NCBI GenBank assembly: GCA_019186945.1
Contig: JABAQJ010000004.1
Span: 1-64,000 of the forward strand
From: Gemmatimonadaceae bacterium
GTDB taxonomy: Bacteria > Gemmatimonadota > Gemmatimonadetes > Gemmatimonadales > Gemmatimonadaceae
Reading direction: 5' to 3'
DNA: 64,000 bases
Every line of letters starts with the position of its first letter. Position 1 is the stretch's first letter. Made by a program: the position numbers and the translations under genes. Below are positions 33,767 to 42,383 of the stretch, piece after piece. Below the pieces are notes generated by a model. That model did not search any database, was not told the origin of the DNA, and saw only the letters and a list, made by a program, of their open reading frames with translations.

Positions 33767-35134
33767 TCAGACAGCAGACGTCATGCGTCGTATCGTCCCG
33801 TAGACAGCTCGCAAACCGAAGTGCAGCGATGTCAGCGGCAGCCGCTCGTCGTGTCCGTGCATTCGCCCTTCGTCGTCCTGTGTCAGCGGGAACGGGAGCA
33901 GTCCGTATGCCTTGATCCCCAGTAGCCGCAGGGCTGCGCTGTCAGTGGCGCCGGTGCTCAGGAACGGTACGACGGCGAGCCCCGGAGAAAGTACTTGCAG
34001 TGTGTCGCGTACCGCGTCGAACATTTCGGAGTCGATCGGGGATGCCGGCGCGTCCTCGCCGCTCCCACGGAGGCGGAACTCGATCCCCGGCTGCCCGACG
34101 GCGATCCGCAGCCGCTCGATCAGTTCGGTGATCGACTCGCCGGGCAAGGTGCGGACGTTCAGGGTGGCGGTCGCATCGGCCGGAATGACATTCGTGCGGA
34201 TGCCGCCGGCCAGCATCGTGGGCGAGATGCCGTTGCGGATGACGGCGTCCCATGATGGCTCGCGCGACAGCGTGCGCTCCCCGGCGGCGATTCTCGCCGG
34301 ATCGTCCGAACTGATGTCGGCCATGGCCGCCGCCTCGACCGGGTCCGGCCACACCGGTGCCAGCGCACTGAAGAAGCCACGCGAGATGTCGGTAAGCAGC
34401 AACGGTTCCCGGTGCGAGGCGATCGCGACCAGGGCCTGTGCCAGTCGCGCGATGGGATTGTCCGGCAGCGGAACGGACGCGTGGCCCGAAGTCCCGGTGG
34501 CGCGTACGATAACCGCGTGCGGGACCTTCTCCGCACACTGCACAGCGGCATACAGCGGACGGCCGCCCACCATGCGAACGCGTCCGCCTTCGTTGAGCGC
34601 CCACTCCGCGTCCAGGAGCCCGCGATGGTGCGTGGCCAGCCAGTCGATGCCGAGCGCACCACCGGTCTCCTCGTCGCCGGTCGCCACGAACACCACGTCG
34701 CGGGTCAGTGTTACGCCAGCATCAACAACGTGACGCTTGAGGAGGAGCATCGCCATCAGGTTGCAGGCGAGCATCCCCTTGTCGTCGATCGCCCCACGGC
34801 CATACACGCAACCGTCCTCGATCGCTCCCGAGAACGGAGGTTTCGTCCAGCCATCGGGCTCTACTCCCACGACATCCATGTGCGCCAGGAGCAACACCGG
34901 GCGAGCGCTCCCGCTCCCCGCAATGCGGGCCACCAGCGCGCCGCGCCCGGGCACCGGCTCCAGCAGCGTCGTCGGGATGCCATTTCTCCGGAGAACACGA
35001 TCCAGGTAGCGTGCGACGCCGAGTTCGTTGCCGGGTGGGTTGACGGTGTCGATCCGGATCAGCCGCTGGAGGTGCGAGGTCGCGGCCTTGAGCGCGGCGC
35101 CCCAGCGGATGGATTCCTGCACGCGAGACGGCAT
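33767..35134 (-). CDS. M20-family metallopeptidase/deacylase
   Basis: The 455-residue protein belongs to the M20/M25/M40 family, two-zinc amidohydrolases that include carboxypeptidase G2, ArgE and DapE. Family marks are LLLAHMDVVGV, YGRGAIDDKGM, GDEETGG and ALNEGG, and the final His in HGHDER. A dimerisation domain fills about 205-320. There is no clear signal peptide, so it is probably cytosolic. Substrate is undetermined. It is nine bases upstream of the SDR and 18 bases after glyQS, on the same strand. Confidence 0.9.
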   Translation of the reverse strand: MPSRVQESIRWGAALKAATSHLQRLIRIDTVNPPGNELGVARYLDRVLRRNGIPTTLLEPVPGRGALVARIAGSGSARPVLLLAHMDVVGVEPDGWTKPPFSGAIEDGCVYGRGAIDDKGMLACNLMAMLLLKRHVVDAGVTLTRDVVFVATGDEETGGALGIDWLATHHRGLLDAEWALNEGGRVRMVGGRPLYAAVQCAEKVPHAVIVRATGTSGHASVPLPDNPIARLAQALVAIASHREPLLLTDISRGFFSALAPVWPDPVEAAAMADISSDDPARIAAGERTLSREPSWDAVIRNGISPTMLAGGIRTNVIPADATATLNVRTLPGESITELIERLRIAVGQPGIEFRLRGSGEDAPASPIDSEMFDAVRDTLQVLSPGLAVVPFLSTGATDSAALRLLGIKAYGLLPFPLTQDDEGRMHGHDERLPLTSLHFGLRAVYGTIRRMTSAV

Positions 35135-35152
35135 TGGTTCGACGCCTCCAGG

Positions 35153-36502
35153 CTACCCGTTCCCGACCCGTGCCGAGACATAGTCGCGCACGGCGTCCGC
35201 GGCAATGCGCTCCTGGCGAAGGCTGTCGCGATCCCTGACCGTGACTGTGCCGTTCAGCATCGTTTCGCCATCGATCGTGAGACAGAACGGCGTGCCGACT
35301 TCGTCCTGCCGCCGATAGCGGCGACCGATGGCTCCAGACTCGTCGTAGAACACCGGGAAATGCGGACGCAGCTCACCCGCGAGCTTCGCCGCGAACTCCG
35401 GCATGCCGTCCTTCTTCACCAGCGGGAAGATGCCGGCCTTGATCGGCGCCAGCGACGGATGCAACCCAAGGACGACGCGACCTTCGTCCTCACCCGGGAC
35501 AGCTTCCTCGCGGTACCCGTTCGCCAGCAGCGCCAGCGTGGTTCGATCAGCTCCGACAGACGTCTCGATCACGAACGGAACGAACCGCCGGTTGTTCGGC
35601 TGGTCGAAGTACTCCAGCTTCTTCCCCGAGTATTCCTGGTGGCGGCCAAGGTCGAAGTCTCCCCGGTGGTGAACGCCTTCGATCTCCTGGAAGCCGAGCC
35701 CGCCGCCGAAGTCGAACTGGATGTCGAAAGCCGCCCGCGCGTAGTGCGCGAGCTCCTCAGGGGAGTGCTGGTGGAACAGCAGTCGGTCGTGCTGGAGACC
35801 TAACGACGCATGCCACGCCATCCGCTGCGCCTTCCAGAACTCGAACCATTGCATGTGGTCGCCGTTCGGATCGACGAAGAACTGCATCTCCATCTGCTCG
35901 AACTCGCGCGTCCGGAAGATGAAGTTGCCGGGAGTGATTTCGTTGCGGAACGCCTTCCCGATCTGCGCGATCCCGAACGGCACTTTCTGGCGCGTCGCCT
36001 GCTGGACATTGAGGAAGTTGACGTAGATCCCCTGCGCCGTTTCCGGCCGAAGGTACACCACCGCTGCCGACTCCTCGACCGGCCCCATGAACGTCTTGAA
36101 CATCAGGTTGAACTGCCGTGGCTCGGTCAGCTGGCAGTCGGTGTGCTCGCCAGGCCTCCGGCTCGGCTTCCGCGGACATCGCGCGTCCTCGAGCTTGTCG
36201 GCACGGAATCGCGCCTTGCACGCCTTGCAGTCCACGAGCGGATCGGTGAAACCGGAAACGTGGCCGCTGGCCTCCCAGACGCGCGGATTCATGAGAATGG
36301 CGGCATCGAGACCCTCGATGTCGTCCCGCGATCGAACCATCGCGTGCCACCAGCGATCCTTCACGTTCTTCTTCAGTTCCACGCCTAACGGCCCGTAGTC
36401 CCACACGGAGCCGGTGCCGCCGTAGATCTCGGACGATTGAAAGATGAAGCCGCGCCGCTTGCATAACGACACGAGCTTGTCCATGACGTCGGGATGGGGC
36501 AT
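35153..36502 (-). CDS. glyQS: Glycyl-tRNA synthetase, single-chain (alpha2) type
   Basis: The 449-residue class II synthetase charges tRNA-Gly. It has the common N-terminus KRRGFIFQSSEIYGG, motif 2 with FRNEITP...RTREFEQMEMQFF, a metal or structural Cys-rich insertion (CKAC and a later Cys pair, about 92-125) and the C-terminal anticodon-binding domain (ending VRDYVSARV). This is the homodimeric form found in many non-proteobacterial phyla. The ATG at the seventh codon (MDKLVSL) is an alternative start. Confidence 0.96.
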   Translation of the reverse strand: MPHPDVMDKLVSLCKRRGFIFQSSEIYGGTGSVWDYGPLGVELKKNVKDRWWHAMVRSRDDIEGLDAAILMNPRVWEASGHVSGFTDPLVDCKACKARFRADKLEDARCPRKPSRRPGEHTDCQLTEPRQFNLMFKTFMGPVEESAAVVYLRPETAQGIYVNFLNVQQATRQKVPFGIAQIGKAFRNEITPGNFIFRTREFEQMEMQFFVDPNGDHMQWFEFWKAQRMAWHASLGLQHDRLLFHQHSPEELAHYARAAFDIQFDFGGGLGFQEIEGVHHRGDFDLGRHQEYSGKKLEYFDQPNNRRFVPFVIETSVGADRTTLALLANGYREEAVPGEDEGRVVLGLHPSLAPIKAGIFPLVKKDGMPEFAAKLAGELRPHFPVFYDESGAIGRRYRRQDEVGTPFCLTIDGETMLNGTVTVRDRDSLRQERIAADAVRDYVSARVGNG

Positions 36503-36615
36503 AGCCTTGACAATCGGTCAGTGAGAGGGGCGCAGACGACTCTGGCCAGCGTCGCACCGTGGGTCGCCGGCCGCTGCACGGAATGTGCAACCGCGAACCG
36601 GCAGCCGGGAAGCGC

Positions 36616-37629
36616 TCAGGCGTCGCGCCCCGGCGACTGAGAGCGCCGAAAGTCACGATACCACGCCTCGAAAGCGCGCGGAAGGAACTGCGGACTGAAT
36701 GTGGCCCATTCGCCAAGTACAGCCGGGAGCTTGAACTCCGCGCCCGCTTCCGCAAACGGCCTCCCCGAGGCATACGCGCTCCGTGCCGCACGCTCTACCT
36801 CGTCCAGCATTGCGATGTATCGGTCGAGATCCGCGCCGCCAGCCATCGGTCCGTGCCCGGGCACATACAGCATGCCCGTCGCCCGGGGAATTGCGCGCAC
36901 CGACGCCGACAACGCAGCAGGAGACGCGTTGACGAAGTTCGGGAACATCGCGTTCCAAACGAGGTCACCGCAAAACACGATCGGTCGATCCAGCAATTCC
37001 AGCGTCACATCGCTGTCCGTGTGCCCATGCCTCGGAACGATGCGGATGCGTCGATCGCCGAGGTCGACAACGGTTTCCCGATCGGCACCGAGCAACTCGG
37101 TGTCACGGAGAGCTGCTGCGCGTTCCGGATCCGGAGGCTGTGTCTCCAGCGCGCGCTCGGCGGTAGTGTGCGTCGCACGCAGCGTCACCTCCTCGGTTGC
37201 CAGGTACCCGCCCACACCCGCGACATGATCGGCATGGAAGTGCGTGAGCACGACTTGCGTCGGCCAGCGACCCGTTAGCGCGCGGGCCTGCGTCGCCAGC
37301 CATTCCGCGCCAGCGCGCTGGAAGAAACCTTCCACAGCCACAACGCCCGTGCGACCGGCGATGATCCCGCCGTTGCACAACGTCGTCCGGTCTCCGCCAA
37401 GCGGCGTCGAGATCAGCGCCCACACGCCATCGCCGATCTCCTCCAGCCGCGCGAACGGTTCGGCAGACACAACCCGATGCTCCGTTCGACGCCAGAGTCT
37501 GGCGCTGGTGGCCGGCGGCAACACGGCGGCGATGGCCGCGAGGTGGGCGGCGCACGATCCGGCCGCCGTCAGGAAACCGCGACGCGTCAGCGGCTCGGGT
37601 GATGTCGTCGTCGAAGTCAGGTCGGGCAT
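36616..37629 (-). CDS. Tat-exported metallo-beta-lactamase-fold hydrolase
   Basis: The ATG at 37629 has GGAGGAG five bases upstream. A twin-arginine signal (LTRRGFLTAAG, Arg16-Arg17) leads a 337-residue protein of the metallo-beta-lactamase fold with HFHADH at 130-135, a PRHGHTDSD downstream His and Asp, and a final YVPGHGP His. It should fold in the cytosol with its metals and then cross the membrane. Relatives include quinoprotein-associated hydrolases and sulfur-linked enzymes; I cannot pick one. It is separated from the YpdA gene by 174 bases with no feature I can support. Confidence 0.9.
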   Translation of the reverse strand: MPDLTSTTTSPEPLTRRGFLTAAGSCAAHLAAIAAVLPPATSARLWRRTEHRVVSAEPFARLEEIGDGVWALISTPLGGDRTTLCNGGIIAGRTGVVAVEGFFQRAGAEWLATQARALTGRWPTQVVLTHFHADHVAGVGGYLATEEVTLRATHTTAERALETQPPDPERAAALRDTELLGADRETVVDLGDRRIRIVPRHGHTDSDVTLELLDRPIVFCGDLVWNAMFPNFVNASPAALSASVRAIPRATGMLYVPGHGPMAGGADLDRYIAMLDEVERAARSAYASGRPFAEAGAEFKLPAVLGEWATFSPQFLPRAFEAWYRDFRRSQSPGRDA

Positions 37630-37803
37630 CGTCTCCTCCCGGTTGCCGTCATCGGGCGAGGTTTTCCACTCCAGGACCAGCGCACGCTGAATCCTGGCCG
37701 TCGGCGCTGGCGTGCTCTCGCCGCGCCGCGATCCGAAACGCTCCCGTATTCATCGGCTGGGCCATCGACGATATCACTTCTCGAACAGCTGGCGTTCGCG
37801 CGC

Positions 37804-38841
37804 CTAACTATCGAGTTCCCGGCTCAATACCGGCGGCGCAGGAGGCTGTCGGCCCGTCAGCTGTGCCACGATCGCATCACCGTGAAACCGCCCGTTTTCG
37901 ATGAACACCTTGTTGGCGTCATATCCCGCCACCACCACACCGGCGACGAAAATGCCCGGAACGTCGGTCTCCAGCGTCGCCGGGTTGTGCGACGGAATAC
38001 CCGTGGACGCATCGATCGTCACACCTGCCCTCTGCAGAAGCTCGACATTCGGCGCGAAGCCGGTCATGAGAAATACGTGATCGGCGCGAAGCTTCTCGGT
38101 TGTGTTGTCCTGGCGCCGCAGCGTCACGTACTCAGGGTCGATCGCCGCAACCCGGCTGTTCCAGCGAACGCCGATCATCCCCTCGGCCACACGATTGGTG
38201 AAATCCGGCAGCACCCACGGCTTGATCTTCTTGTCGAATGAGGGCCCGAAGTGAACCAAAGTGACCTGGGCCCCGGCACGCCAGAGGTCGAGAGCTGCCT
38301 CGGCCGCCGAGTTCCCGCCTCCGACCACCACCGCCCGCTGCTGGAAGGCGTCATGCCCCTCGCGGTAACGGTGCGTGACATGCGGAAGCTCCTCGCCGAG
38401 AATGTTTAGCAGGTTGGGAGATCCCCAGTACCCGGTCGCGACGATGACAGCCCGCGCCCTCGTCTGTATGCGTGTCCCACTGCGCCTCACCGAGCGCACG
38501 ACGAATGCCTCGCCCTCGCGATCGATCGAATCCACTCGCTCGTATTGCCGCACCAGCAGCCCGAAGTGCCTGACGACGGCCCGGTAATAAGTCAGCGCAT
38601 CGCGTCGCGTCGGTTTCGATTCCGCGATGATGAATGGCAGACCACCGAGAGCCAGCTTCTCGGCAGTCGAGAAGAAGGTGGCGTACGTGGGATACTGCGT
38701 GATACTGGAGACGACCGATGCCGCATCGAGCACCAGCGTCCCCAACCCTGCGTTCTGCGCCGATATTGCGGCCGCCAGTCCGCACGGCCCGGCGCCAACG
38801 ACAACAACATCGAGCGTCTCGTCGGCTCGCTGGCCGCTCAT
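37804..38841 (-). CDS. ypdA: YpdA-type FAD/NAD(P) reductase, candidate bacillithiol disulfide reductase
   Basis: The 345-residue flavoprotein has the FAD-binding GAGPCG (16-21) and the NAD(P)-binding VVGGGNSAAEAAL. The sequence SSITQYPTYATFF after the first fold is typical of YpdA (Bdr), which reduces bacillithiol disulfide in Firmicutes and Bacteroidota. The usual CxxC redox pair of thioredoxin reductase is missing; Cys20 in the glycine loop is the only cysteine near the flavin, as in YpdA. That family assignment implies a bacillithiol-like thiol, but no bsh gene is in the window. Confidence 0.87.
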   Translation of the reverse strand: MSGQRADETLDVVVVGAGPCGLAAAISAQNAGLGTLVLDAASVVSSITQYPTYATFFSTAEKLALGGLPFIIAESKPTRRDALTYYRAVVRHFGLLVRQYERVDSIDREGEAFVVRSVRRSGTRIQTRARAVIVATGYWGSPNLLNILGEELPHVTHRYREGHDAFQQRAVVVGGGNSAAEAALDLWRAGAQVTLVHFGPSFDKKIKPWVLPDFTNRVAEGMIGVRWNSRVAAIDPEYVTLRRQDNTTEKLRADHVFLMTGFAPNVELLQRAGVTIDASTGIPSHNPATLETDVPGIFVAGVVVAGYDANKVFIENGRFHGDAIVAQLTGRQPPAPPVLSRELDS

Positions 38842-38875
38842 GGCGTGTGCTGGGGAGAGAGGTTCACGCTGGAAC

Positions 38876-40159
38876 TCAGCTGGCCTCGATGATCTGATCG
38901 CGTCGCGTGCCCACGCTCACGAAGCGGATGGGGGTCTCGGCGAGTTCCTGTATCCGATCCAGGTATCGACGGGCCTTTTCGGGGAGATCTTCCAGTCGTC
39001 GGACGTCTGCGATCGATTCCCGCCAGCCGTCGAACCACTCGTACAGGGGTTCGAGCCGATCTAGGGCGATGATGTCGGCCGGGAACTCGGTAAGAGTCTC
39101 ATCCCCGACTCGGTAGCCGGTGCAGATTGCGAGGCGGTCGAGCGTATCGAGGACGTCGAGTTTCGTGACGGCGAGACCGGTGAGCCCGTTCACGCGCGCC
39201 GCGTATCGTACCACGACGGAGTCGAACCAGCCGCAGCGCCGCGGCCGACCCGTTGTGGCGCCGAATTCGTTGCCCAGCTGGCGGACCTGGCTGCCTAACG
39301 GTTCGTCGAACTCCGTGGGGAGCGGTCCGTTCCCAACGCGCGTGGTGTACGCTTTGACCACGCCGATCGCCTGATCGATCGCCGACGGCGGCAACCCCGC
39401 GCCAGTTGCCGCCCCACCGACCGTCGTGCTGCTCGACGTGACGAACGGGTAGGTGCCGTGATCGACATCGAGAAGCGAGCCCTGCGCGCCTTCCAGCAGG
39501 ATGGCGCCACCGCCGCGAAGCGAGCGATGCATGACGAGACCGACGTCGTCCGCCAGCATCAACAGCCGTGGGGCAATCGCCATGAGCCGGCCCATCGTTT
39601 CCTCGACGTCGGCCCGACTGGTGGAACCGAACCGTTGCAAGAGGGCGTTGGCGTGGTCCACGCCACGCTCGACCAGTGGGCGCAAGCGGTCGGGGTGCTT
39701 CAGGTCGACAACCCGAACACCGCGTCGGCCAACCTTGTCCTCATACGACGGTCCGATCCCGCGCCCCGTCGTTCCGATCGCCTTGTTCGCCGCGCTCTCG
39801 GCATCCACGAGCTTGTGATACGGCATCACGAGGTGGGCGCGATCCGATACGTAGAGACGTCCTTGCACATCGATGCCGTCGGCAACCAGCTGGTCGATCT
39901 CGCCGAACAGCTTCTCGGCGTCCAGCACAACGCCATTGCCTATCGCGCAGCGTACACCGGAGTGGAGGATCCCGCTCGGGATCTGGTGCAGCACGAAAGT
40001 CGTGTCTCCGATGTGGACCGTGTGTCCGGCATTCGCGCCACCCTGGTACCTGACAACCCAGTCGGCTCGTTCGGCGATGACATCGACGAGCTTGCCCTTT
40101 CCCTCATCGCCCCACTGGGCACCGACGATGACGATGGTGCGGATCTTTGAGTCGAACAT
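38876..40159 (-). CDS. purA: Adenylosuccinate synthetase
   Basis: PurA joins IMP and aspartate using GTP, the first step from IMP to AMP. The 427-residue protein is full length with the GAQWGDEGKGK loop (13-23), GTTGRGIGPSYEDK and QGSLLDVDHGTYPFVTSS. It lies 35 bases before the ypdA start on the same strand. Its upstream region (40160-40552) holds a predicted promoter and an intrinsic terminator and may regulate it. Confidence 0.96.
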   Translation of the reverse strand: MFDSKIRTIVIVGAQWGDEGKGKLVDVIAERADWVVRYQGGANAGHTVHIGDTTFVLHQIPSGILHSGVRCAIGNGVVLDAEKLFGEIDQLVADGIDVQGRLYVSDRAHLVMPYHKLVDAESAANKAIGTTGRGIGPSYEDKVGRRGVRVVDLKHPDRLRPLVERGVDHANALLQRFGSTSRADVEETMGRLMAIAPRLLMLADDVGLVMHRSLRGGGAILLEGAQGSLLDVDHGTYPFVTSSSTTVGGAATGAGLPPSAIDQAIGVVKAYTTRVGNGPLPTEFDEPLGSQVRQLGNEFGATTGRPRRCGWFDSVVVRYAARVNGLTGLAVTKLDVLDTLDRLAICTGYRVGDETLTEFPADIIALDRLEPLYEWFDGWRESIADVRRLEDLPEKARRYLDRIQELAETPIRFVSVGTRRDQIIEAS

Positions 40160-40333
40160 CGGTGCGTAGTGAGGATCCTGGGGAATGATGTCCGGTAACG
40201 GTCGAACAGGACGCGACGGCTGCAGACGGCTGCAATGGAAGGGCTAGACGTGCGGTGCGCTGACGGTAGTGAACTTCCGGTCCGACGGTATGCTGCACGC
40301 GGGGGGGCCGCGCTCCGCGGCATCGAACGGGCA

Positions 40334-40364
40334 CAAAAAAACGCCCCCACCACACTGGAGCGTT
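40334..40364 (-). terminator. Intrinsic terminator upstream of purA
   Basis: On the minus strand AACGCTCC and GGGGCGTT form an eight-pair stem (one G-U) around a nine-base loop, followed by seven T (40341-40335). It points towards purA, whose ATG is 175 bases further on. Because no gene ends just before it, it may terminate a short leader or small RNA rather than a coding transcript. Confidence 0.75.
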
Positions 40365-40438
40365 GGCGAAAGCTAGCGCTGGATGGCGTGCTCGCAAGCG
40401 AACCGATGGCAGAACCCTTCGCTCGCATACCGAACGGG

Positions 40439-40454
40439 GCCGCATCGATGCGGC
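40439..40454. repeat. Perfect 16-base palindrome (gccgcatcgatgcggc)
   Basis: The palindrome is centred on ATCGAT and lies just after the predicted -10 of the purA-side promoter. It could be a dimeric repressor site or a leader hairpin. I have not seen the same half-site elsewhere in the window. Confidence 0.5.
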
Positions 40455-40467
40455 TCGGGCATGGCAG

Positions 40468-40496
40468 CTAATGGACCGGATCCCCTGCCCTGTCAA
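40468..40496 (-). promoter_or_regulatory. Predicted sigma-70-type promoter upstream of purA
   Basis: The minus strand has a perfect -35 TTGACA (40496-40491), a 17-base spacer and CATTAG (40473-40468) as a weak -10. A transcript from it would start near 40462. An ATG at 40462 opens a 29-codon frame ending at 40373, nine bases before the terminator stem, so a leader peptide is possible but unproven. Confidence 0.5.
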
Positions 40497-40594
40497 ACCG
40501 AGCGCCGTGGACATGCATCGGTGCCCATGTCGCACTGGCGCTAGCGTTTCCAGTGTGGCATCGTGCGCCCACAACTTCAGGAGCGTACGCGGCA

Positions 40595-40996
40595 ATGCGC
40601 CTGGTGATCGTTCTGTTCGTGCTGACCGTGGCCCAGCAGGGTCGATGGAAAGAAGTCGGTACGACCTCGTCGTCAAATCCAGTCTACGTGGACGTGCGCT
40701 CGATCAAGCGCGCGGACGGCATCGTTCACGCCACCGTGCGGGTCGTCTATCAGAAACCGGTGAAGGTCGGCAAGTCCCTGATGGCGGCCTCGCGGTCGAC
40801 CGCGATGTTCGACTGCGCCAAACAGACCTTCGCGGTCAAGGAGAACGTCTACTACGTGGACGAGAAGAAGAACATCGTGCATTCCCGGAGCGTAAACGCC
40901 AAGCCCGGGTTCGGCCCGGCCATCAAGGGATCGTTCGCAGATGTCGCCCTCGTCCAGGTCTGCGCGATGGACAAGGCACCTAACGCCAAGCCGTAA
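40595..40996 (+). CDS. Small secreted protein, possible surface-adhesin-E-like
   Basis: From the ATG at 40595, with AGGAG 11 bases upstream, the product has 133 residues. A short signal peptide (MRLVIVLFVLTVAQQ) is followed by W-x2-VG, a VYVDVRSIKR strand and several further strands, ending with one Cys pair (FDC and VQVC) that could bridge. The layout is like the surface-adhesin E family (small periplasmic beta proteins of unknown role), at modest confidence. Its last 17 bases overlap the convergent DUF456 gene. Confidence 0.72.
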   Translation: MRLVIVLFVLTVAQQGRWKEVGTTSSSNPVYVDVRSIKRADGIVHATVRVVYQKPVKVGKSLMAASRSTAMFDCAKQTFAVKENVYYVDEKKNIVHSRSVNAKPGFGPAIKGSFADVALVQVCAMDKAPNAKP

Positions 40997-41474
40997 ACAC
41001 CAGCAGGACCGCGACGACCGTCGCGATCCCGGTCTTGATCGCCGCCGCCAGAAGGCGGCCGATCAGCGCACCAGTGGCAACGCGCGTTGCCGTCCCGGCC
41101 GTCGCGGTGCGATTCGTGTACTCCGCCACCAGCGCACCGCAAAAAGCGCCGGCGAACGCGCCGATGATCGGTCCCAGCACCGGGACCGGGACACCGACTA
41201 TCGCTCCAACCAGACCACCGACCAAGGCCCCCCAGCCAGCGCGACGAGATCCCCCGTAACGCCGCGCATAGCGACTTCCCAGGGAGAACTCGAGATACTC
41301 GGCGATCACACCCAATCCTGTCGCGATCGCGATCGCAGTCCATCCGATCTGCGCCTGTGGCACGAGCATGTCGTACCCGATACCTGCGGCCACCATGATC
41401 CACAGTCCCGGCAATCCGAGTGGGACGAGGACGAGCGCGACAGCGCAGATCGCTGCCAGCACCACGATGGCCAC
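40980..41474 (-). CDS. DUF456 membrane protein
   Basis: The 164-residue protein has four or five hydrophobic segments rich in glycine, with the DUF456 arrangement: an N-terminal pair around LPLGLPGLWIMV, LEFSLGSRYARRYGGSRRAGWGAL in the middle, and GxxxG-rich helices (GGLVGAIVGV, GAFAGAFCGAL). No function is known for the family. The stop falls inside the end of the plus-strand secreted protein gene. Confidence 0.88.
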   Translation of the reverse strand: MAIVVLAAICAVALVLVPLGLPGLWIMVAAGIGYDMLVPQAQIGWTAIAIATGLGVIAEYLEFSLGSRYARRYGGSRRAGWGALVGGLVGAIVGVPVPVLGPIIGAFAGAFCGALVAEYTNRTATAGTATRVATGALIGRLLAAAIKTGIATVVAVLLVFTAWR

Positions 41475-41480
41475 GATGCG

Positions 41481-42383
41481 TCAGGCAGGCACGAGAGCCG
41501 CGTCCCGAAGCAAGGCATCTACCTGTGCGATCTCGTCCGGCGACGCCTCCAGCAATGGCAGACGCACCGGGCCACCGGAGAGGCCAACGCGCTCCATCGC
41601 CACCTTCACCGCGCCGATTCCCAGGCGGCCGACGATCTCCGCCCCCATAGGCGCCAGGCGGCGCTGCGCCTCGCCGGCGTCGGCAGGGCGTCCGTCCCGG
41701 TGCGCACGGTAGATCTCGAGCGCCAGATCGGCGGCGAACAATGCGACTGCCAGGATACCTCCGCGAGCACCCAGCTGCAACGCCTGGTGAAACGTGCCGG
41801 CGTGGCCGGTGATGACGGTGAAGTCATTCCCCTGTGCCTCCAGATAGCGCGCCATCGTCGCCATGTCGCCCGAGCTGTCCTTCATCCCGATGATGTTCGG
41901 ATGTCGTGCCAGCGTCGCCACCAGTTCCGGCTCGAGCCTGAAGTGCATGTACTTCGGGATGTTGTACAACAGCACCGGGATCGGACTCTCGACAGCCACC
42001 GTTTCGTAGTGCGCGACCAGCGCCTTCGTCGTCATCGCGTTCGAGTAGTAATGCGGCGCAACGACCAGGACCGCATCCGCACCGCGGCTGGCTGCCTCTT
42101 TGCAGCGTCGCACGCACGCACGAGTCGACTCGGCGCCCGTGCCGGCGATCAGCCAGCGATCCGACGGAATCACAGTGCGTGACATCTCGATCAACCTCAG
42201 GCGTTCCGACTCCTCGAGCAGCGCGGCCTCGCCAGTCGACCCGCACACCACCAGACCGTGCAATCCAGCATCGAGGTGCGCGCGTGCGTTCATCCCGAAC
42301 GCATCGAGATCCACGTCACCGCGACTGTCGAAGGTCGTGACTACCGGACCGAACACTCCCGTCAACTGTCTTGTCATGGCCAA
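41481..42383 (-). CDS. DapA/HOGA-type class I aldolase
   Basis: The 300-residue TIM-barrel protein belongs to the dihydrodipicolinate synthase superfamily. The Schiff-base Lys168 lies in IIGMKDSSG and the proton-relay Tyr140 in LLYNIP; the CGSTGEAALL substrate loop (48-56) replaces the usual GTTGE of true DapA and is closer to the HOGA or sugar-acid aldolase branch. No lysine-pathway neighbour supports dapA, so I leave the gene unnamed. The end of pilT overlaps its start by 10 bases. Confidence 0.87.
   Translation of the reverse strand: MAMTRQLTGVFGPVVTTFDSRGDVDLDAFGMNARAHLDAGLHGLVVCGSTGEAALLEESERLRLIEMSRTVIPSDRWLIAGTGAESTRACVRRCKEAASRGADAVLVVAPHYYSNAMTTKALVAHYETVAVESPIPVLLYNIPKYMHFRLEPELVATLARHPNIIGMKDSSGDMATMARYLEAQGNDFTVITGHAGTFHQALQLGARGGILAVALFAADLALEIYRAHRDGRPADAGEAQRRLAPMGAEIVGRLGIGAVKVAMERVGLSGGPVRLPLLEASPDEIAQVDALLRDAALVPA

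Larger units (their letters stand above)
40160..40552. other. Non-coding region upstream of purA
   Basis: This 393-base region has no convincing gene on either strand apart from the 29-codon leader frame. It holds a minus-strand promoter, a palindrome and an intrinsic terminator, listed separately. Near 40215 a 10-base unit (gacggctgca) occurs twice in tandem. No tRNA or known riboswitch core is visible. Confidence 0.6.

Noticed and set aside
40366-40500. A possible tRNA or SRP RNA before the purA-side terminator
   Set aside because: No acceptor stem, T-loop GTTCRAnYC or SRP tetraloop pattern could be folded from the sequence.
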